The notes: a model not told the origin generated them from the sequence alone. 64,000 nucleotides of DNA from an uncultured Treponema sp. (GCA_946615905.1 CAMOIE010000001.1:170318-234317), one strand, 5' to 3'; shown: positions 1 to 7,740, counted from the stretch's first letter. Program-made: numbers and translations.

Positions 1-1092
1 ATGGCCGTAAAAGCCCGCTCCATCGAGTAAAAATCTTAGCCGACCGAAAGATTCTGAGCCGAATGGCTGTTGGAATGTCAACTGACCTGAAGCTACTTCT
101 GCAAACCTGTTGTTGCGGTTGTCGGTTCTTATTGCCCCTGCGGAAAGAGAAAGTTTTTTTGATGAGATGTACCAACCATTCCAGTCGGAAGTCGAAAATG
201 TAATATTTGCCGAGCCGGAGCCTGATTTTTCGGACTTGACCATTTCTTGATAGCCGTCTTCATCATTATCGTTTACGTCAGTCCACTTGTAGCCGCCGTT
301 GATTCCAATGGAAAGCCATTCTATGATTTTGTAAGAAAGCCCCAGACTGACTGAAAAGCCCTTTGAGTCGTATTTTAGGACGGTTTCATTTCTTATGTCG
401 ACTTTTTCGTTTTCGTTCTTGGCGGACATGGCCGAAATAGAGTATCCGAAGGAGCCTGGTTCGATCGGTGGCTTTGAAAATGTCGCCATACCCAGCAGTG
501 AGTTTTTTGAATAAATTCCACCGAATGCCGCCATATTGTGCATTCCGAGGGCGTTCATGTCCATTACGAAAAGTCCTGCCATGAACCCTCCGTCAGAGGA
601 AGATGCGAATGGTAATGGAATGAAGGTGATTTTTTCTTTGACCCCTATACTTATGCTTGCCTCTCCATCTGTTTGGCTAGGCTGCCCTGAAACTTTGATT
701 TCTGAGAAAAGTTCTTCCTTTTGCAGTGTTGATTCTATTTCCTTTAGAGTCTCAGAATCCGCTTTTTTTCCTTTGAATCTTTTTAAGACCCGCTGCATGT
801 AAAAATTCTTTGTGCGCTTGAGCCCTTCGATTTTGAATTCTGAAATCACGAGGTTTGAGGTGTCTGGAACTTCTTCTTGATTTTCCGCTTCCCCTGATTT
901 TTCACCTTCTTCTTGTGGCAGATTTCCCGCTGTTTCTGATTTCTTTGCTTCTGGTGAAGAGACGACTGTTGATTTTTCTTCGGTTTGGTCAGTTTCGACA
1001 GGTGGCAGGCCTTGTTGAGAAAATAAATTTTGTCCTGACAAAAAAACTGACAAAATGGCGATAAGGATTAGTTTAAGTTTCTGACTATTCAT
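1..1092 (-). CDS. Omp85/BamA-like outer-membrane protein with one POTRA domain (3' end cut by window)
   Basis: Reading the minus strand from an ATG at 1092 gives an open frame of 364 codons that runs off the window without a stop. Residues 1 to about 26 form a signal peptide. A low-complexity Glu/Lys/Pro stretch follows, then one POTRA-like unit around residues 80-135 (it starts ISEFKIEGLKRTKNFY and ends LFSEIKVSG). The rest alternates hydrophobic and polar residues with many Gly, Ser and aromatic residues, as in a beta-barrel. POTRA plus barrel is the Omp85 layout; full BamA has five POTRAs, so this resembles the short TamA/surface-antigen-like members. It probably sits in the outer membrane; cargo is unknown. 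The gene lies behind a perfect palindrome that overlaps its promoter region. The family call is fairly firm; the role is not. Confidence 0.7.
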   Translation of the reverse strand, partial: MNSQKLKLILIAILSVFLSGQNLFSQQGLPPVETDQTEEKSTVVSSPEAKKSETAGNLPQEEGEKSGEAENQEEVPDTSNLVISEFKIEGLKRTKNFYMQRVLKRFKGKKADSETLKEIESTLQKEELFSEIKVSGQPSQTDGEASISIGVKEKITFIPLPFASSSDGGFMAGLFVMDMNALGMHNMAAFGGIYSKNSLLGMATFSKPPIEPGSFGYSISAMSAKNENEKVDIRNETVLKYDSKGFSVSLGLSYKIIEWLSIGINGGYKWTDVNDNDEDGYQEMVKSEKSGSGSANITFSTSDWNGWYISSKKLSLSAGAIRTDNRNNRFAEVASGQLTFQQPFGSESFGRLRFLLDGAGFYGH

Positions 1093-1110
1093 AATTCTGT
1101 TTGTATTTAC

Positions 1111-1138
1111 ACAAGTTACCGAATATTCGGTAACTTGT
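1111..1138. promoter_or_regulatory. 28-bp perfect palindrome, probable repressor operator
   Basis: The bases form a perfect 28-bp palindrome centred on GAATATTC, with core TTACCGAATATTCGGTAA. On the minus strand a TTGACA (1142-1137) enters the palindrome, so a repressor bound here would block transcription of the outer-membrane gene starting at 1092. A second, looser inverted pair, ACTTGTC (1133-1139) and GACAAGT (1148-1154), overlaps it. The size and full symmetry resemble TetR-family operators; no TetR gene is in the window, so the regulator is inferred. Confidence 0.6.
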
Positions 1139-1255
1139 CAATTAATAGACAAGTCACTTTTAATTTAATATAATATTTTATCTGAAATTCACAGGCAGCG
1201 ACAAAACGAGAAGTCAAAATCCGTGGGATCGCTGCTAATCTGTGGGAGACAAAAA

Positions 1256-2980
1256 ATGCCAAAAATTGAAGTAAATGAAAAACTTTTTTTTAATCTTCTT
1301 GGAACAAAATACGACTACGACACACTTGAGAAAAAACTGACATGCGGCAAGGCTGAACTTGACGAAAAGCCCGATATGAACGCAAAACCCGAAGACAGGG
1401 TTATAAAAATCGAACTTAATGACACGAACCGCCCAGACCTTTGGTCAACAGGTGGTGTTACCCGTCAGCTCCGCCTGCATGAGGGAGCCAAACGCTCTGA
1501 TTATTCAAAATTTATGTCAACGGCAGCGTCTGTTAAAGACTCTGGCGAGCGGGTGGCAATAGTCGACGAGGCTGTTAAAGAAGTCCGCCCCTACATGGTG
1601 AGCTTCGTGATTTCCGGCAAAGCGATTGACGACCCAATGCTCAAAGACATAATCCAGACACAGGAAAAACTCGCTTGGAACTTCGGTCGCAAGCGCCGGA
1701 CAATTTCAATGGGAGTTTACCGCGTTGATCAGATTCACTGGCCGGTTCATTACACCGCAGTTGACCCTGACAAGACTTCCTTTGTGCCACTCGGCTGCGA
1801 TTCTCCGATGACTTGCCGCCAGATTCTGACCGAGCATCCGAAAGGAAAGGACTTCGGTTGGATTCTTGATGGAGCGAAAAAATTCCCGCTTTTGAAAGAC
1901 GACAAGGGCGAAGTCATGTCTATGGCCCCGATTATCAACTCAGCGACACTTGGAGCCGTCAAAGTCGGTGACAAAGATTTGATGGTCGAGTTGACAGGAA
2001 CAGAAATGGAAAGTCTGATTCTTTCTGCTAATATCGTTGCCTGTGACTTCGCTGATGCCGGATACGAAATCCTCCCTGTTAAAGTCGTTCATCCTTATGA
2101 CACAGGTTTCGGCAAGGAAGTCGTTGTTCCATTCTACTTCCAGAAGGAGACAAAGGCTTCTCTCAAGGCAATCAATAAAAAACTCGGCTCCGAGCTGACA
2201 AAAGAGCAGGTTCTCGATGCCCTTACCCGCATGGACAACGATGTCACGGCGAAAGACCTCAAAGGCGATGTTGAGTTCACCGTAAAGCCCGCCCCATACC
2301 GCAACGACTTCCTCCACGAAGTTGACGTAATCGAAGACGTGATGATTGGGGTCGGTTTGGACAACTTCAAACCCATGCGCCCGAATGACTTTACAATCGG
2401 CAAGCTTTCTGACGTTACGATTTTCTCCCGCAAGACAAAAGAAATCATGGTCGGCTTGGGCTATCAGGAGATGATTTTCAACTATCTCGGTTCCAAACGC
2501 GACTACATCGACCGCATGGGAATCGACACAAAGAAAGTAATCGAAATTGCAAATCCGATGAGCGAAAACTACCAGTATGTCCGCCCGTCAATAATCGCAT
2601 CGTTGCTCAAGGCTGAGTCTGGCTCTGCCAACGCGATTTTCCCCCACAAGATTTTTGAAATTGGAAAAGTCGCATTCTTGGACGAAAAAGAAAACACCGG
2701 CACAAAGACAATTCAGTCACTCGGATTCTTGACCGCCGCAAACAACGCGAATTTCAACGACATGGCCAGCGAGGTCTCCTCTCTCCTTTACTTCCTCGAC
2801 CACAAATACGAAGTCAAAGAAGTCTCTGACCCACGCTTTATCCCCGGCCGTCAGGCTGCGATTCTCGTGAACGGCAAACAGGTCGGCGTGTTCGGCGAGG
2901 TTCATCCCCAAGTCTTGGAAAACTGGCAGATTTCCGTCCCCTGTGCCGCCGGCGAAATCGACCTCGAAGATTTGATGTAG
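1256..2980 (+). CDS. pheT: phenylalanine--tRNA ligase beta subunit, archaeal type
   Basis: 574 aa. The beta chain of PheRS binds tRNA-Phe and, with the alpha chain PheS, charges it with phenylalanine in the cytoplasm. The length matches the archaeal/eukaryotic form (about 550-600 aa) rather than the usual bacterial form of about 800 aa; the N-terminal OB-fold and the C-terminal anticodon-binding domain of bacterial PheT are absent. Residues about 339-370 (PAPYRNDFLHEVDVIEDV) match the B5/catalytic-like core, and the C-terminal part (FGEVHPQVLENW) is the usual ending. Spirochaetes are known to carry archaeal-type PheRS. The start at 1256 is chosen over an upstream GTG at 1223 because GGGAGA lies seven bases before it. 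The stop codon TAG is also the first three bases of a tandem repeat. pheS is not in the window. Confidence 0.95.
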   Translation: MPKIEVNEKLFFNLLGTKYDYDTLEKKLTCGKAELDEKPDMNAKPEDRVIKIELNDTNRPDLWSTGGVTRQLRLHEGAKRSDYSKFMSTAASVKDSGERVAIVDEAVKEVRPYMVSFVISGKAIDDPMLKDIIQTQEKLAWNFGRKRRTISMGVYRVDQIHWPVHYTAVDPDKTSFVPLGCDSPMTCRQILTEHPKGKDFGWILDGAKKFPLLKDDKGEVMSMAPIINSATLGAVKVGDKDLMVELTGTEMESLILSANIVACDFADAGYEILPVKVVHPYDTGFGKEVVVPFYFQKETKASLKAINKKLGSELTKEQVLDALTRMDNDVTAKDLKGDVEFTVKPAPYRNDFLHEVDVIEDVMIGVGLDNFKPMRPNDFTIGKLSDVTIFSRKTKEIMVGLGYQEMIFNYLGSKRDYIDRMGIDTKKVIEIANPMSENYQYVRPSIIASLLKAESGSANAIFPHKIFEIGKVAFLDEKENTGTKTIQSLGFLTAANNANFNDMASEVSSLLYFLDHKYEVKEVSDPRFIPGRQAAILVNGKQVGVFGEVHPQVLENWQISVPCAAGEIDLEDLM

Positions 2981-3176
2981 GGAGCGACGGCGCGGGCTTT
3001 GCCCAAGCCGGAAAATCGCGATTCAATGAGCGATTTTAGCGAGTCTCCGAGCGGCTGTGCCGCAAAGGCGTAGGGAGCGACGGCGCGGGCTTTGCCCAAG
3101 CCGGAAAATCGCGATTCAATGAGCGATTTTAGCGAGTCACCGAGCGGCTGTGCCGCGAAGGCGTAGGTAGCGATGG
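2978..3176. repeat. 93-bp direct tandem repeat, two copies plus a third stub
   Basis: Copy one runs 2978-3070, copy two 3071-3163, and the first bases of a third (TAGGTAGCGATGG) start at 3164. The period is exactly 93, with only a few base differences. Each unit carries the inverted arms AAAATCGC and GCGATTTT separated by ten bases, so each can form a hairpin. The unit begins with TAG, and the first of these is the pheT stop codon. No open frame here looks real. The repeat fills the gap between pheT and the LDH-like gene. Confidence 0.9.
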
Positions 3177-3195
3177 TTAGAATAGAGGCAAAATC

Positions 3196-4149
3196 ATGAG
3201 TTTTAAGGATTCTAAAGTTGTAATTGTTGGGGCTGGAAATGTCGGCTCGACAACCGCGTATTCAATCTTGAATCAGGCAATCGCAGAAGAGGTCGTCCTT
3301 ATTGACGTGAATAAGGACAAGGCCTATGCCGAAGCTCTCGACATGCAGCATTCGATTTATTTTATGAACCGCAATATGACAATCAAGGCAGGAGATTATT
3401 CAGAGTGCCGCGATGCAGATGTTGTGGTCATCACCGCTTCTGCACCGATGCCGAAAGACTCAAACAACCGCCTTGAAATGCTGGCTCCCTCAATGAAAAT
3501 CATCGGGGATATCGTTCACAATGTAATGAGTAACGGTTTTGACGGAGTTTTTGTCGTAATTTCAAATCCTGTCGACATAATGTCCTATTACGTGTGGAAG
3601 CTTTCCCGTCTGCCAAAAAACAGAATCATCGGTTCTGGAACGACACTCGACACGGCCAGACTTTGCGGTGAACTTGCAAAAATGTACAATCTGGACGCAA
3701 AATCTGTGGAAGCTTTCGTAATGGCCGAACACGGAGATAGTGAAATGGTTTCTTGGTCAAGTGCAACAATCGGAGGCAAGAATCTGAACGATGTTTTTGC
3801 CGACAACGCAGACCGCACAAAATCAACGACAAGAGATGACCTTTTGGAACGCACTAAAAAAGCCGGATGGGAAATCTTCAATCGTAAGGGAAACACCTGC
3901 TACGGAATCGCTTCTAGTGCGACGGCAATCATCAAGTCTATTTTGTTCAACGAAAATAGAATTCTTCCGGTAAGCGTTTGCTTGAACGGCGAATATGGAC
4001 TTAACAATCTTTTCTTGAGTGTTCCGACGATCATCAACAAGAACGGCGCAAAGGAAATTGTGGAAATCCGTTTGGCAAAGGAAGAAAAAGCCCTTCTCGA
4101 AAGGTCTGCCGAAACAGTCACTGCATTTTACAAGGAACTGAACATCTAA
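3196..4149 (+). CDS. L-lactate dehydrogenase-like 2-hydroxyacid dehydrogenase (LDH/MDH family)
   Basis: 317 aa, normal length for the family. It should reduce a 2-oxoacid with NADH in the cytoplasm, as in fermentation of pyruvate to lactate. Visible landmarks are the Rossmann motif GAGNVGSTTA (12-21), the NAD-binding Asp after it (LIDVNK), GSGTTLDTAR (146-155, with the substrate-binding Arg155 and Asp152), AEHGD (177-181, catalytic His179) and the C-terminal YGIASSATAII helix. The mobile substrate loop is odd: APMPKDSNNR has Met85 where lactate dehydrogenases have Gln and malate dehydrogenases have Arg; Arg92 is kept. The substrate may therefore be neither simple pyruvate nor oxaloacetate. 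AGAGG precedes the ATG. It stands alone between the pheT repeat and arfB. Confidence 0.88.
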   Translation: MSFKDSKVVIVGAGNVGSTTAYSILNQAIAEEVVLIDVNKDKAYAEALDMQHSIYFMNRNMTIKAGDYSECRDADVVVITASAPMPKDSNNRLEMLAPSMKIIGDIVHNVMSNGFDGVFVVISNPVDIMSYYVWKLSRLPKNRIIGSGTTLDTARLCGELAKMYNLDAKSVEAFVMAEHGDSEMVSWSSATIGGKNLNDVFADNADRTKSTTRDDLLERTKKAGWEIFNRKGNTCYGIASSATAIIKSILFNENRILPVSVCLNGEYGLNNLFLSVPTIINKNGAKEIVEIRLAKEEKALLERSAETVTAFYKELNI

Positions 4150-4189
4150 GAGATTTACAAATCTGGGCAAAAGCAGTCAGGGGAAGAAA

Positions 4190-4600
4190 ATGAATTTGGA
4201 TTCTTTGCGGGAGTCGATTCAAAAATTCACGGAATTCAAATTTTCTAGGTCAGGGGGAGCTGGGGGACAGAACGTAAACAAGGTTAATACAAAAGTCCAG
4301 GCCAGCCTGCCACTTGAAAAAATCGAAGGATTAACTTCTGCCGAGCTTGACCAGTTGAAAAAACGGGCTGAAAACAGGATTGTTGACGGCTGTATTACAC
4401 TCTCTTCAAGCGAGGAACGTACTCAGGAGCGGAATCGGGCACTGGCTCTGGAACGTCTTGAGTTAATAATCATCTGGGCTGCGAAAATTCAGAAAAAACG
4501 CAAAAAAACAAAGCCTACGAAAGCCTCAAAGGAAAGGCGTCTGAATTCAAAAAAACTTCGGGGAAAAATCAAGATTCTCCGCCGTGAAAAATTTTTATAA
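4190..4600 (+). CDS. arfB: peptidyl-tRNA hydrolase ArfB (ribosome rescue)
   Basis: 136 aa, the usual size. The protein has one release-factor catalytic domain with SGGAGGQNVNKVNTKV at 21-36; Gly25-Gly26-Gln27 is the GGQ that hydrolyses peptidyl-tRNA. The C-terminus is a lysine- and arginine-rich tail (KKRKKTKPTKASKERRLNSKK), which in ArfB/YaeJ enters the empty mRNA channel of stalled ribosomes. There is no stop-codon recognition domain, so it is not a normal release factor. GGGGAAG precedes the ATG. It begins 40 bases after the LDH-like gene and may share its transcript. Confidence 0.93.
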   Translation: MNLDSLRESIQKFTEFKFSRSGGAGGQNVNKVNTKVQASLPLEKIEGLTSAELDQLKKRAENRIVDGCITLSSSEERTQERNRALALERLELIIIWAAKIQKKRKKTKPTKASKERRLNSKKLRGKIKILRREKFL

Positions 4601-4714
4601 AAAATATTGTTATTTTACAAATTTCTCTTGCTTTATAAAAATTCCGTGCTAACATAATAAGTGAGGACAGGCAAGAGATGAGGACTTGAACCGGCCCAAC
4701 GAACAGGAGGCGTT

Positions 4715-4762
4715 ATGCAGATTCCGACAAAAAGAGCTCGCCCCACAGGCGTTAAATTGTGA
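4715..4762 (+). CDS. possible 15-residue peptide ORF inside the candidate small RNA
   Basis: The frame reads MQIPTKRARPTGVKL and stops with TGA. It is preceded by a full AGGAGG (4705-4710) only four bases before the ATG, a tight but usable spacing. The peptide is basic (net charge near +5). Either the RNA encodes a very short peptide or the AGGAGG is chance in a structured RNA. No homologue is recognised. Confidence 0.25.
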   Translation: MQIPTKRARPTGVKL

Positions 4763-4835
4763 GACCAAACTTACCTGCAAGTTTAAAGCAGGATATATTT
4801 TAACCCAATCCCAGAGTTGGATTTGCGGTTTTTAT

Positions 4836-4870
4836 AAGCCATCGGAAAGCCGGTGGCTTTTCTGTTTTTA
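4836..4870 (+). terminator. intrinsic terminator of the candidate small RNA
   Basis: The stem AAGCCATCGG / CCGGTGGCTT closes on an AAAG loop with one G-T wobble, and is followed by TTCTGTTTTT. No plus-strand gene upstream other than the small RNA needs it, since arfB ends more than 230 bases earlier. Confidence 0.75.
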
Positions 4871-4890
4871 AAATCCTTATTCGTGCGGAG

Positions 4891-4992
4891 GGTTTAATAC
4901 CCCGCCCCTTGGGGCGTAAAAAGGGTATTGAACCTGACTGCAATTCCTATTACGAACCAACATACCCCGTGGGCTTGCCCCTGGGTTGTTGA
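4891..4992. repeat. two hairpin elements between the small RNA and murA
   Basis: Hairpin one has outer arms GGTTTAATACCC (4891-4902) and GGGTATTGAACC (4923-4934) and an inner CGCCCC/GGGGCG stem with a TT loop (4903-4916). Hairpin two (4958-4991) pairs CAACATACCC with GGGTTGTTG around GGGCTTGCCC. They are GC-rich, symmetrical and non-coding and resemble dispersed intergenic repeats. With the terminator at 5044-5088 they account for most of the 500-base gap before murA; I see nothing else in it. Confidence 0.6.
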
Positions 4993-5043
4993 TTTTAAGA
5001 AAATCCAAAAAGCCTACGACGAAATTCTCTCGTCGATTTAGCC

Positions 5044-5088
5044 GCGGAAAAACGCCACCTTTCTTTCAAAAAGGTTTCTTTTTTCCGC
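5044..5088 (-). terminator. long hairpin after murA, probable terminator
   Basis: The outer arms GCGGAAAAA (5044-5052) and TTTTTCCGC (5080-5088) enclose ACCTTT/AAAGGT. It lies just past the murA stop. There is no clean U tract outside the stem, so termination is likely but not certain. Confidence 0.45.
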
Positions 5089-5114
5089 ACCTTTTTTCTT
5101 CCAAAGCGAAGCTG

Positions 5115-6398
5115 TTATTTTATCTCCACACGCTCGATTTGCGCGCCAAGCCCCTGGAGTTTTTCAACGAGGTGTTCGTAGCCGCGTTCAATTTGGTAGA
5201 CGTTTGAGATTCTGCTCTCCCCGTGGGCGCAGAGAGCCGCGATTACCATTGCCATGCCCGCACGAACGTCCGGGGAGACAAGATGGTCGCCGTGCAGCGT
5301 TGATGGGCCTGAGACAACTGCCCTGTGCGGGTCACAAAGTGTGATTCTGGCTCCCATAGAAATCAACTTGTCAACGAAGAACATTCGGCTCTCAAACATT
5401 TTCTCAAAAATTAGGACGGTACCTTCGACTTGAGTTGCAACGACCGTCATGATTGAAGTCAAATCCGGCGGGAATCCCGGCCACGGAGCGTCATCGATTT
5501 TTGGAATCATTCCGCCTAAGTCTGTGTTCACCCGCATTTCCTGTCCGACCGGAACAGTCAGCTTGTCTTCTTCGATAGTCCAGCGGATTCCGAGTTTTCC
5601 AAAGGAAATTCTCAATGGCCTCATGTCCTGCGCCCGGACTCCTGTTATCGTGATGGAGCCTTTTGTCGCTGCCGCAAGTCCGATGTAGGAGCCGATTTCC
5701 ATAAAGTCAGGGCCGATTTTAAAAGTCGTTCCGTGGAGCTTTTTCACTCCGTCAATTCTAAGAATGTTGGAGCCGATTCCTGTGATTTTTGCCCCCATGT
5801 CGTTGAGCATGTTGCATAAGTCCTGGACGTGAGGCTCGCTGGCCGCGTTTGTGATAATCGTCTTTCCTTCCGCCAAAACTGCCGCCATGATTGCGTTCTC
5901 TGTCGCGGTGACGGAAGTCTCGTCCAAGAAAATGTCGGCACCGGCAAGCTTGTTCGCCGTAAAAGAGAAGGGGCCGTCAATTGAAATGCGCGCGCCGAGT
6001 TCCTGCAAGGCTAAAAAGTGCGTGTCCACGCGGCGGCGGCCGATTACGTCACCACCTGGAGGAGGGAGAATCGCCTTTCCGGTGCGGGCGACAAGGGGGC
6101 CTGCAAAAAGAATCGAGGCGCGGATTTTTTTGCTCAGCTCCGCCGGAATAGCGGAAGTCGTGATTGATGCAGCGTCGATTCTCCATGCGTGGTCTCCGAG
6201 ATGGTCAACCCCGGCTCCGAGTGCCTTCAATATTTTGAGCATGACGTTGGTGTCTTCGATGTCGGGGATATTCTGCAAAATCACCGGCTCTTCTGTCAAA
6301 AGTGTCGCGGCAATGCATGGAAGCGCGGAGTTTTTGTTCCCGCTGGCTTCGATTGTTCCTCGGATTGGAATTCCGCCCTCAATTTTGTATTCGTACAT
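5115..6398 (-). CDS. murA: UDP-N-acetylglucosamine 1-carboxyvinyltransferase
   Basis: 427 aa, typical length. MurA transfers enolpyruvate from PEP to UDP-GlcNAc, the first committed step of peptidoglycan synthesis in the cytoplasm. The start region has the invariant SGNKNSALP (19-27), with Lys22 and Asn23 for PEP and substrate binding. The active-site loop reads PPGGDVIGRRRVD (113-125): the usual catalytic Cys is replaced by Asp117. This Cys-to-Asp change is known from Mycobacterium tuberculosis, Chlamydia and Borrelia MurA and makes the enzyme insensitive to fosfomycin, which alkylates the Cys. PGFPPDLTSIM and the C-terminal ERGYEHLVEKL are also standard. AAGGAGAG precedes the ATG. The start lies 17 bases after the pepT stop, so the two may be co-transcribed. 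Confidence 0.96.
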   Translation of the reverse strand: MYEYKIEGGIPIRGTIEASGNKNSALPCIAATLLTEEPVILQNIPDIEDTNVMLKILKALGAGVDHLGDHAWRIDAASITTSAIPAELSKKIRASILFAGPLVARTGKAILPPPGGDVIGRRRVDTHFLALQELGARISIDGPFSFTANKLAGADIFLDETSVTATENAIMAAVLAEGKTIITNAASEPHVQDLCNMLNDMGAKITGIGSNILRIDGVKKLHGTTFKIGPDFMEIGSYIGLAAATKGSITITGVRAQDMRPLRISFGKLGIRWTIEEDKLTVPVGQEMRVNTDLGGMIPKIDDAPWPGFPPDLTSIMTVVATQVEGTVLIFEKMFESRMFFVDKLISMGARITLCDPHRAVVSGPSTLHGDHLVSPDVRAGMAMVIAALCAHGESRISNVYQIERGYEHLVEKLQGLGAQIERVEIK

Positions 6399-6415
6399 TT
6401 TCTCTCCTTAAAAAT

Positions 6416-7684
6416 CTACGCGTTCGCGGTAATTTGAGCAAGGTTTATCAGAACTTCGCAGGCGGCTGCCATCTGGTCAACAGAACACCATTCGTAGCGG
6501 GAATGGTAGTTGTGGCCTCCGGTAAAAATGTTCGGGGTCGGAATGCCCATTTCGGTCAGCCGAGAGCCGTCTGTTCCTCCACGGATTGGCGGAAAAGTCA
6601 CTTTTATCCCGGCTGCCTCGTATGCTTTGACAAGATTTTCTGTGACGGCCGGGGATTTTTTCAGTCCTTCCGCCATGTTTTTATACTGCTCCGTGTTGAC
6701 GACAGAGACTTTTGCCCCGAATGAGGCTGCCGCCGCATTTGCAAGCTGTTCCACGAGGGCAAGGCGTTTTTTCATGCCGTCAACCGTAAAATCACGCAAA
6801 ATCAGGCTGACTTTTGCCTGGTCAATGGAGCCTGTGAAAGTCATCGGGGCGTAAAACCCCTGGTAGCCGTCTGTCGTTTCCGGGGCTTCGTGGCGGGGCA
6901 GTGAAGAGACAAAAGACGCTGCACAGGTTAATGCGTTCACCATGTCCGGCCGGGCTGACCCCGTGTGCTTTGACCGGCCTGTGAAAGTCACGTCGGACTT
7001 GTAGGCGTTGAAGCACTCGTTCTCAAGCTCTCCGATGTGGCCGCCGTCAACAGTGTAGGCGCGCTTTGATTTCAGCAGATTCAGGGGAACATTGTCCATT
7101 CCGTGGCCAGTCTCTTCGTCCGGGGAAAAAATAACTTCAATCGGGCCGTGCTTAACTTCCTGATGATTCTGCAAATATTCTATTGCCTGCATGATTGCGC
7201 TCACTCCGGCCTTGTCGTCAGCTCCGAGCAAAGTCGTGCCGTCCGTTGTGATTATCGTTTCCCTGTTGAGTCCGGCTTGGCGGAGGTCTGCGTCTGAATC
7301 TGGATCCAAAACCACGTCATTTTTTAGGACGATTTTAGAGCCGTCGTATTCGCTGTGTATTTGCGGATTTACATGTTCGCCTGAAACTTCCTCAACAGTG
7401 TCCATGTGGGCAAGAAGGCAGAAAGATGCTGCGTTTTCCGCTCCTTTTGAGGCGGGCAAAAATCCGTAGACGTAGCAGTGGTCAGTCACCTGTACTTCTT
7501 TAAGGCCAAGGTCTTTAAGTTCTTTTTCCAATAGGCGAGCCAAGTCGAACTGGCGGTCTGTCGAGGGCTGGATATTTTTATCTGCTGTGCTTGAGTCGCT
7601 GGTCGTCCAAATTTTTACATAAGTTAAAAAGCGGTCTGTTAATGCTTTGATGTCATTTTCTTCTAAGTTTTTCATAGATTTCAT
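6416..7684 (-). CDS. pepT: peptidase T (tripeptide aminopeptidase)
   Basis: 422 aa; M20 family metallopeptidase that removes the N-terminal residue of tripeptides in the cytoplasm. Zinc ligands and catalytic residues are visible: AHMDT (92-96, His93, Asp95), GADDKAG (154-160), SPDEETG (187-193, catalytic Glu190 and metal-binding Glu191), the DGG segment after AYTV, and GGHNYHSRYEW near the end with the last His ligand. The central SKHTGSARPDMVNA is the dimerisation-domain motif. Of two possible starts (MKSMKN at 7684 or MKN at 7675), the first is preferred because a TTGAGA-17-TATTCT promoter ends seven bases before it, with no Shine-Dalgarno site, which suggests a leaderless mRNA. murA follows 17 bases downstream. 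Confidence 0.95.
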   Translation of the reverse strand: MKSMKNLEENDIKALTDRFLTYVKIWTTSDSSTADKNIQPSTDRQFDLARLLEKELKDLGLKEVQVTDHCYVYGFLPASKGAENAASFCLLAHMDTVEEVSGEHVNPQIHSEYDGSKIVLKNDVVLDPDSDADLRQAGLNRETIITTDGTTLLGADDKAGVSAIMQAIEYLQNHQEVKHGPIEVIFSPDEETGHGMDNVPLNLLKSKRAYTVDGGHIGELENECFNAYKSDVTFTGRSKHTGSARPDMVNALTCAASFVSSLPRHEAPETTDGYQGFYAPMTFTGSIDQAKVSLILRDFTVDGMKKRLALVEQLANAAAASFGAKVSVVNTEQYKNMAEGLKKSPAVTENLVKAYEAAGIKVTFPPIRGGTDGSRLTEMGIPTPNIFTGGHNYHSRYEWCSVDQMAAACEVLINLAQITANA

Positions 7685-7691
7685 AGAAGAA

Positions 7692-7720
7692 AGAATAGCT
7701 GATTTTTACGGAATTCTCAA
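7692..7720 (-). promoter_or_regulatory. promoter of pepT, leaderless geometry
   Basis: On the minus strand, TTGAGA (7720-7715), a 17-base spacer and TATTCT (7697-7692) are followed by seven bases and then the pepT ATG. Transcription would start at or next to the A of the start codon. No ribosome binding site exists between promoter and gene. Confidence 0.65.
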
Positions 7721-7740
7721 CGGTTTTTGGAAAGGCTGTT

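Larger units (their letters stand above)
4661..4870 (+). ncRNA. candidate small RNA of about 200 nt with its own promoter and terminator
   Basis: No gene on the plus strand follows this stretch, yet it has the marks of a transcript. A CATAAT box at 4653-4658 could act as -10, with TTGCTT (4629-4634) near the right distance for -35. Small stems follow: CCTGC/GCAGG (4774-4791) and AATCC/GGATT (about 4806-4822). The end is a strong intrinsic terminator at 4836-4866. I could not match it to tmRNA, RNase P RNA or SRP RNA by eye; 6S RNA cannot be excluded. It contains a 15-codon ORF with a strong ribosome site, listed separately. Confidence 0.5.

Noticed and set aside
2838-3099. Minus-strand ORFs of 62 and 65 codons over the pheT end
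   Set aside because: They translate the tandem repeat in antisense; the repeated residues reflect the DNA repeat, not a protein.
2978-3176. CRISPR or integron array at the 93-bp repeats
   Set aside because: Units abut directly, with no variable spacer, no integrase and no attC features.
4686-4871. 61-codon ORF over the candidate small RNA
   Set aside because: It runs through the terminator hairpin and its residues look random; only the shorter 15-codon ORF has a ribosome site.
5851-6411. 186-codon ORF antisense to murA
   Set aside because: Shadow of a well-conserved murA frame; no family resemblance.
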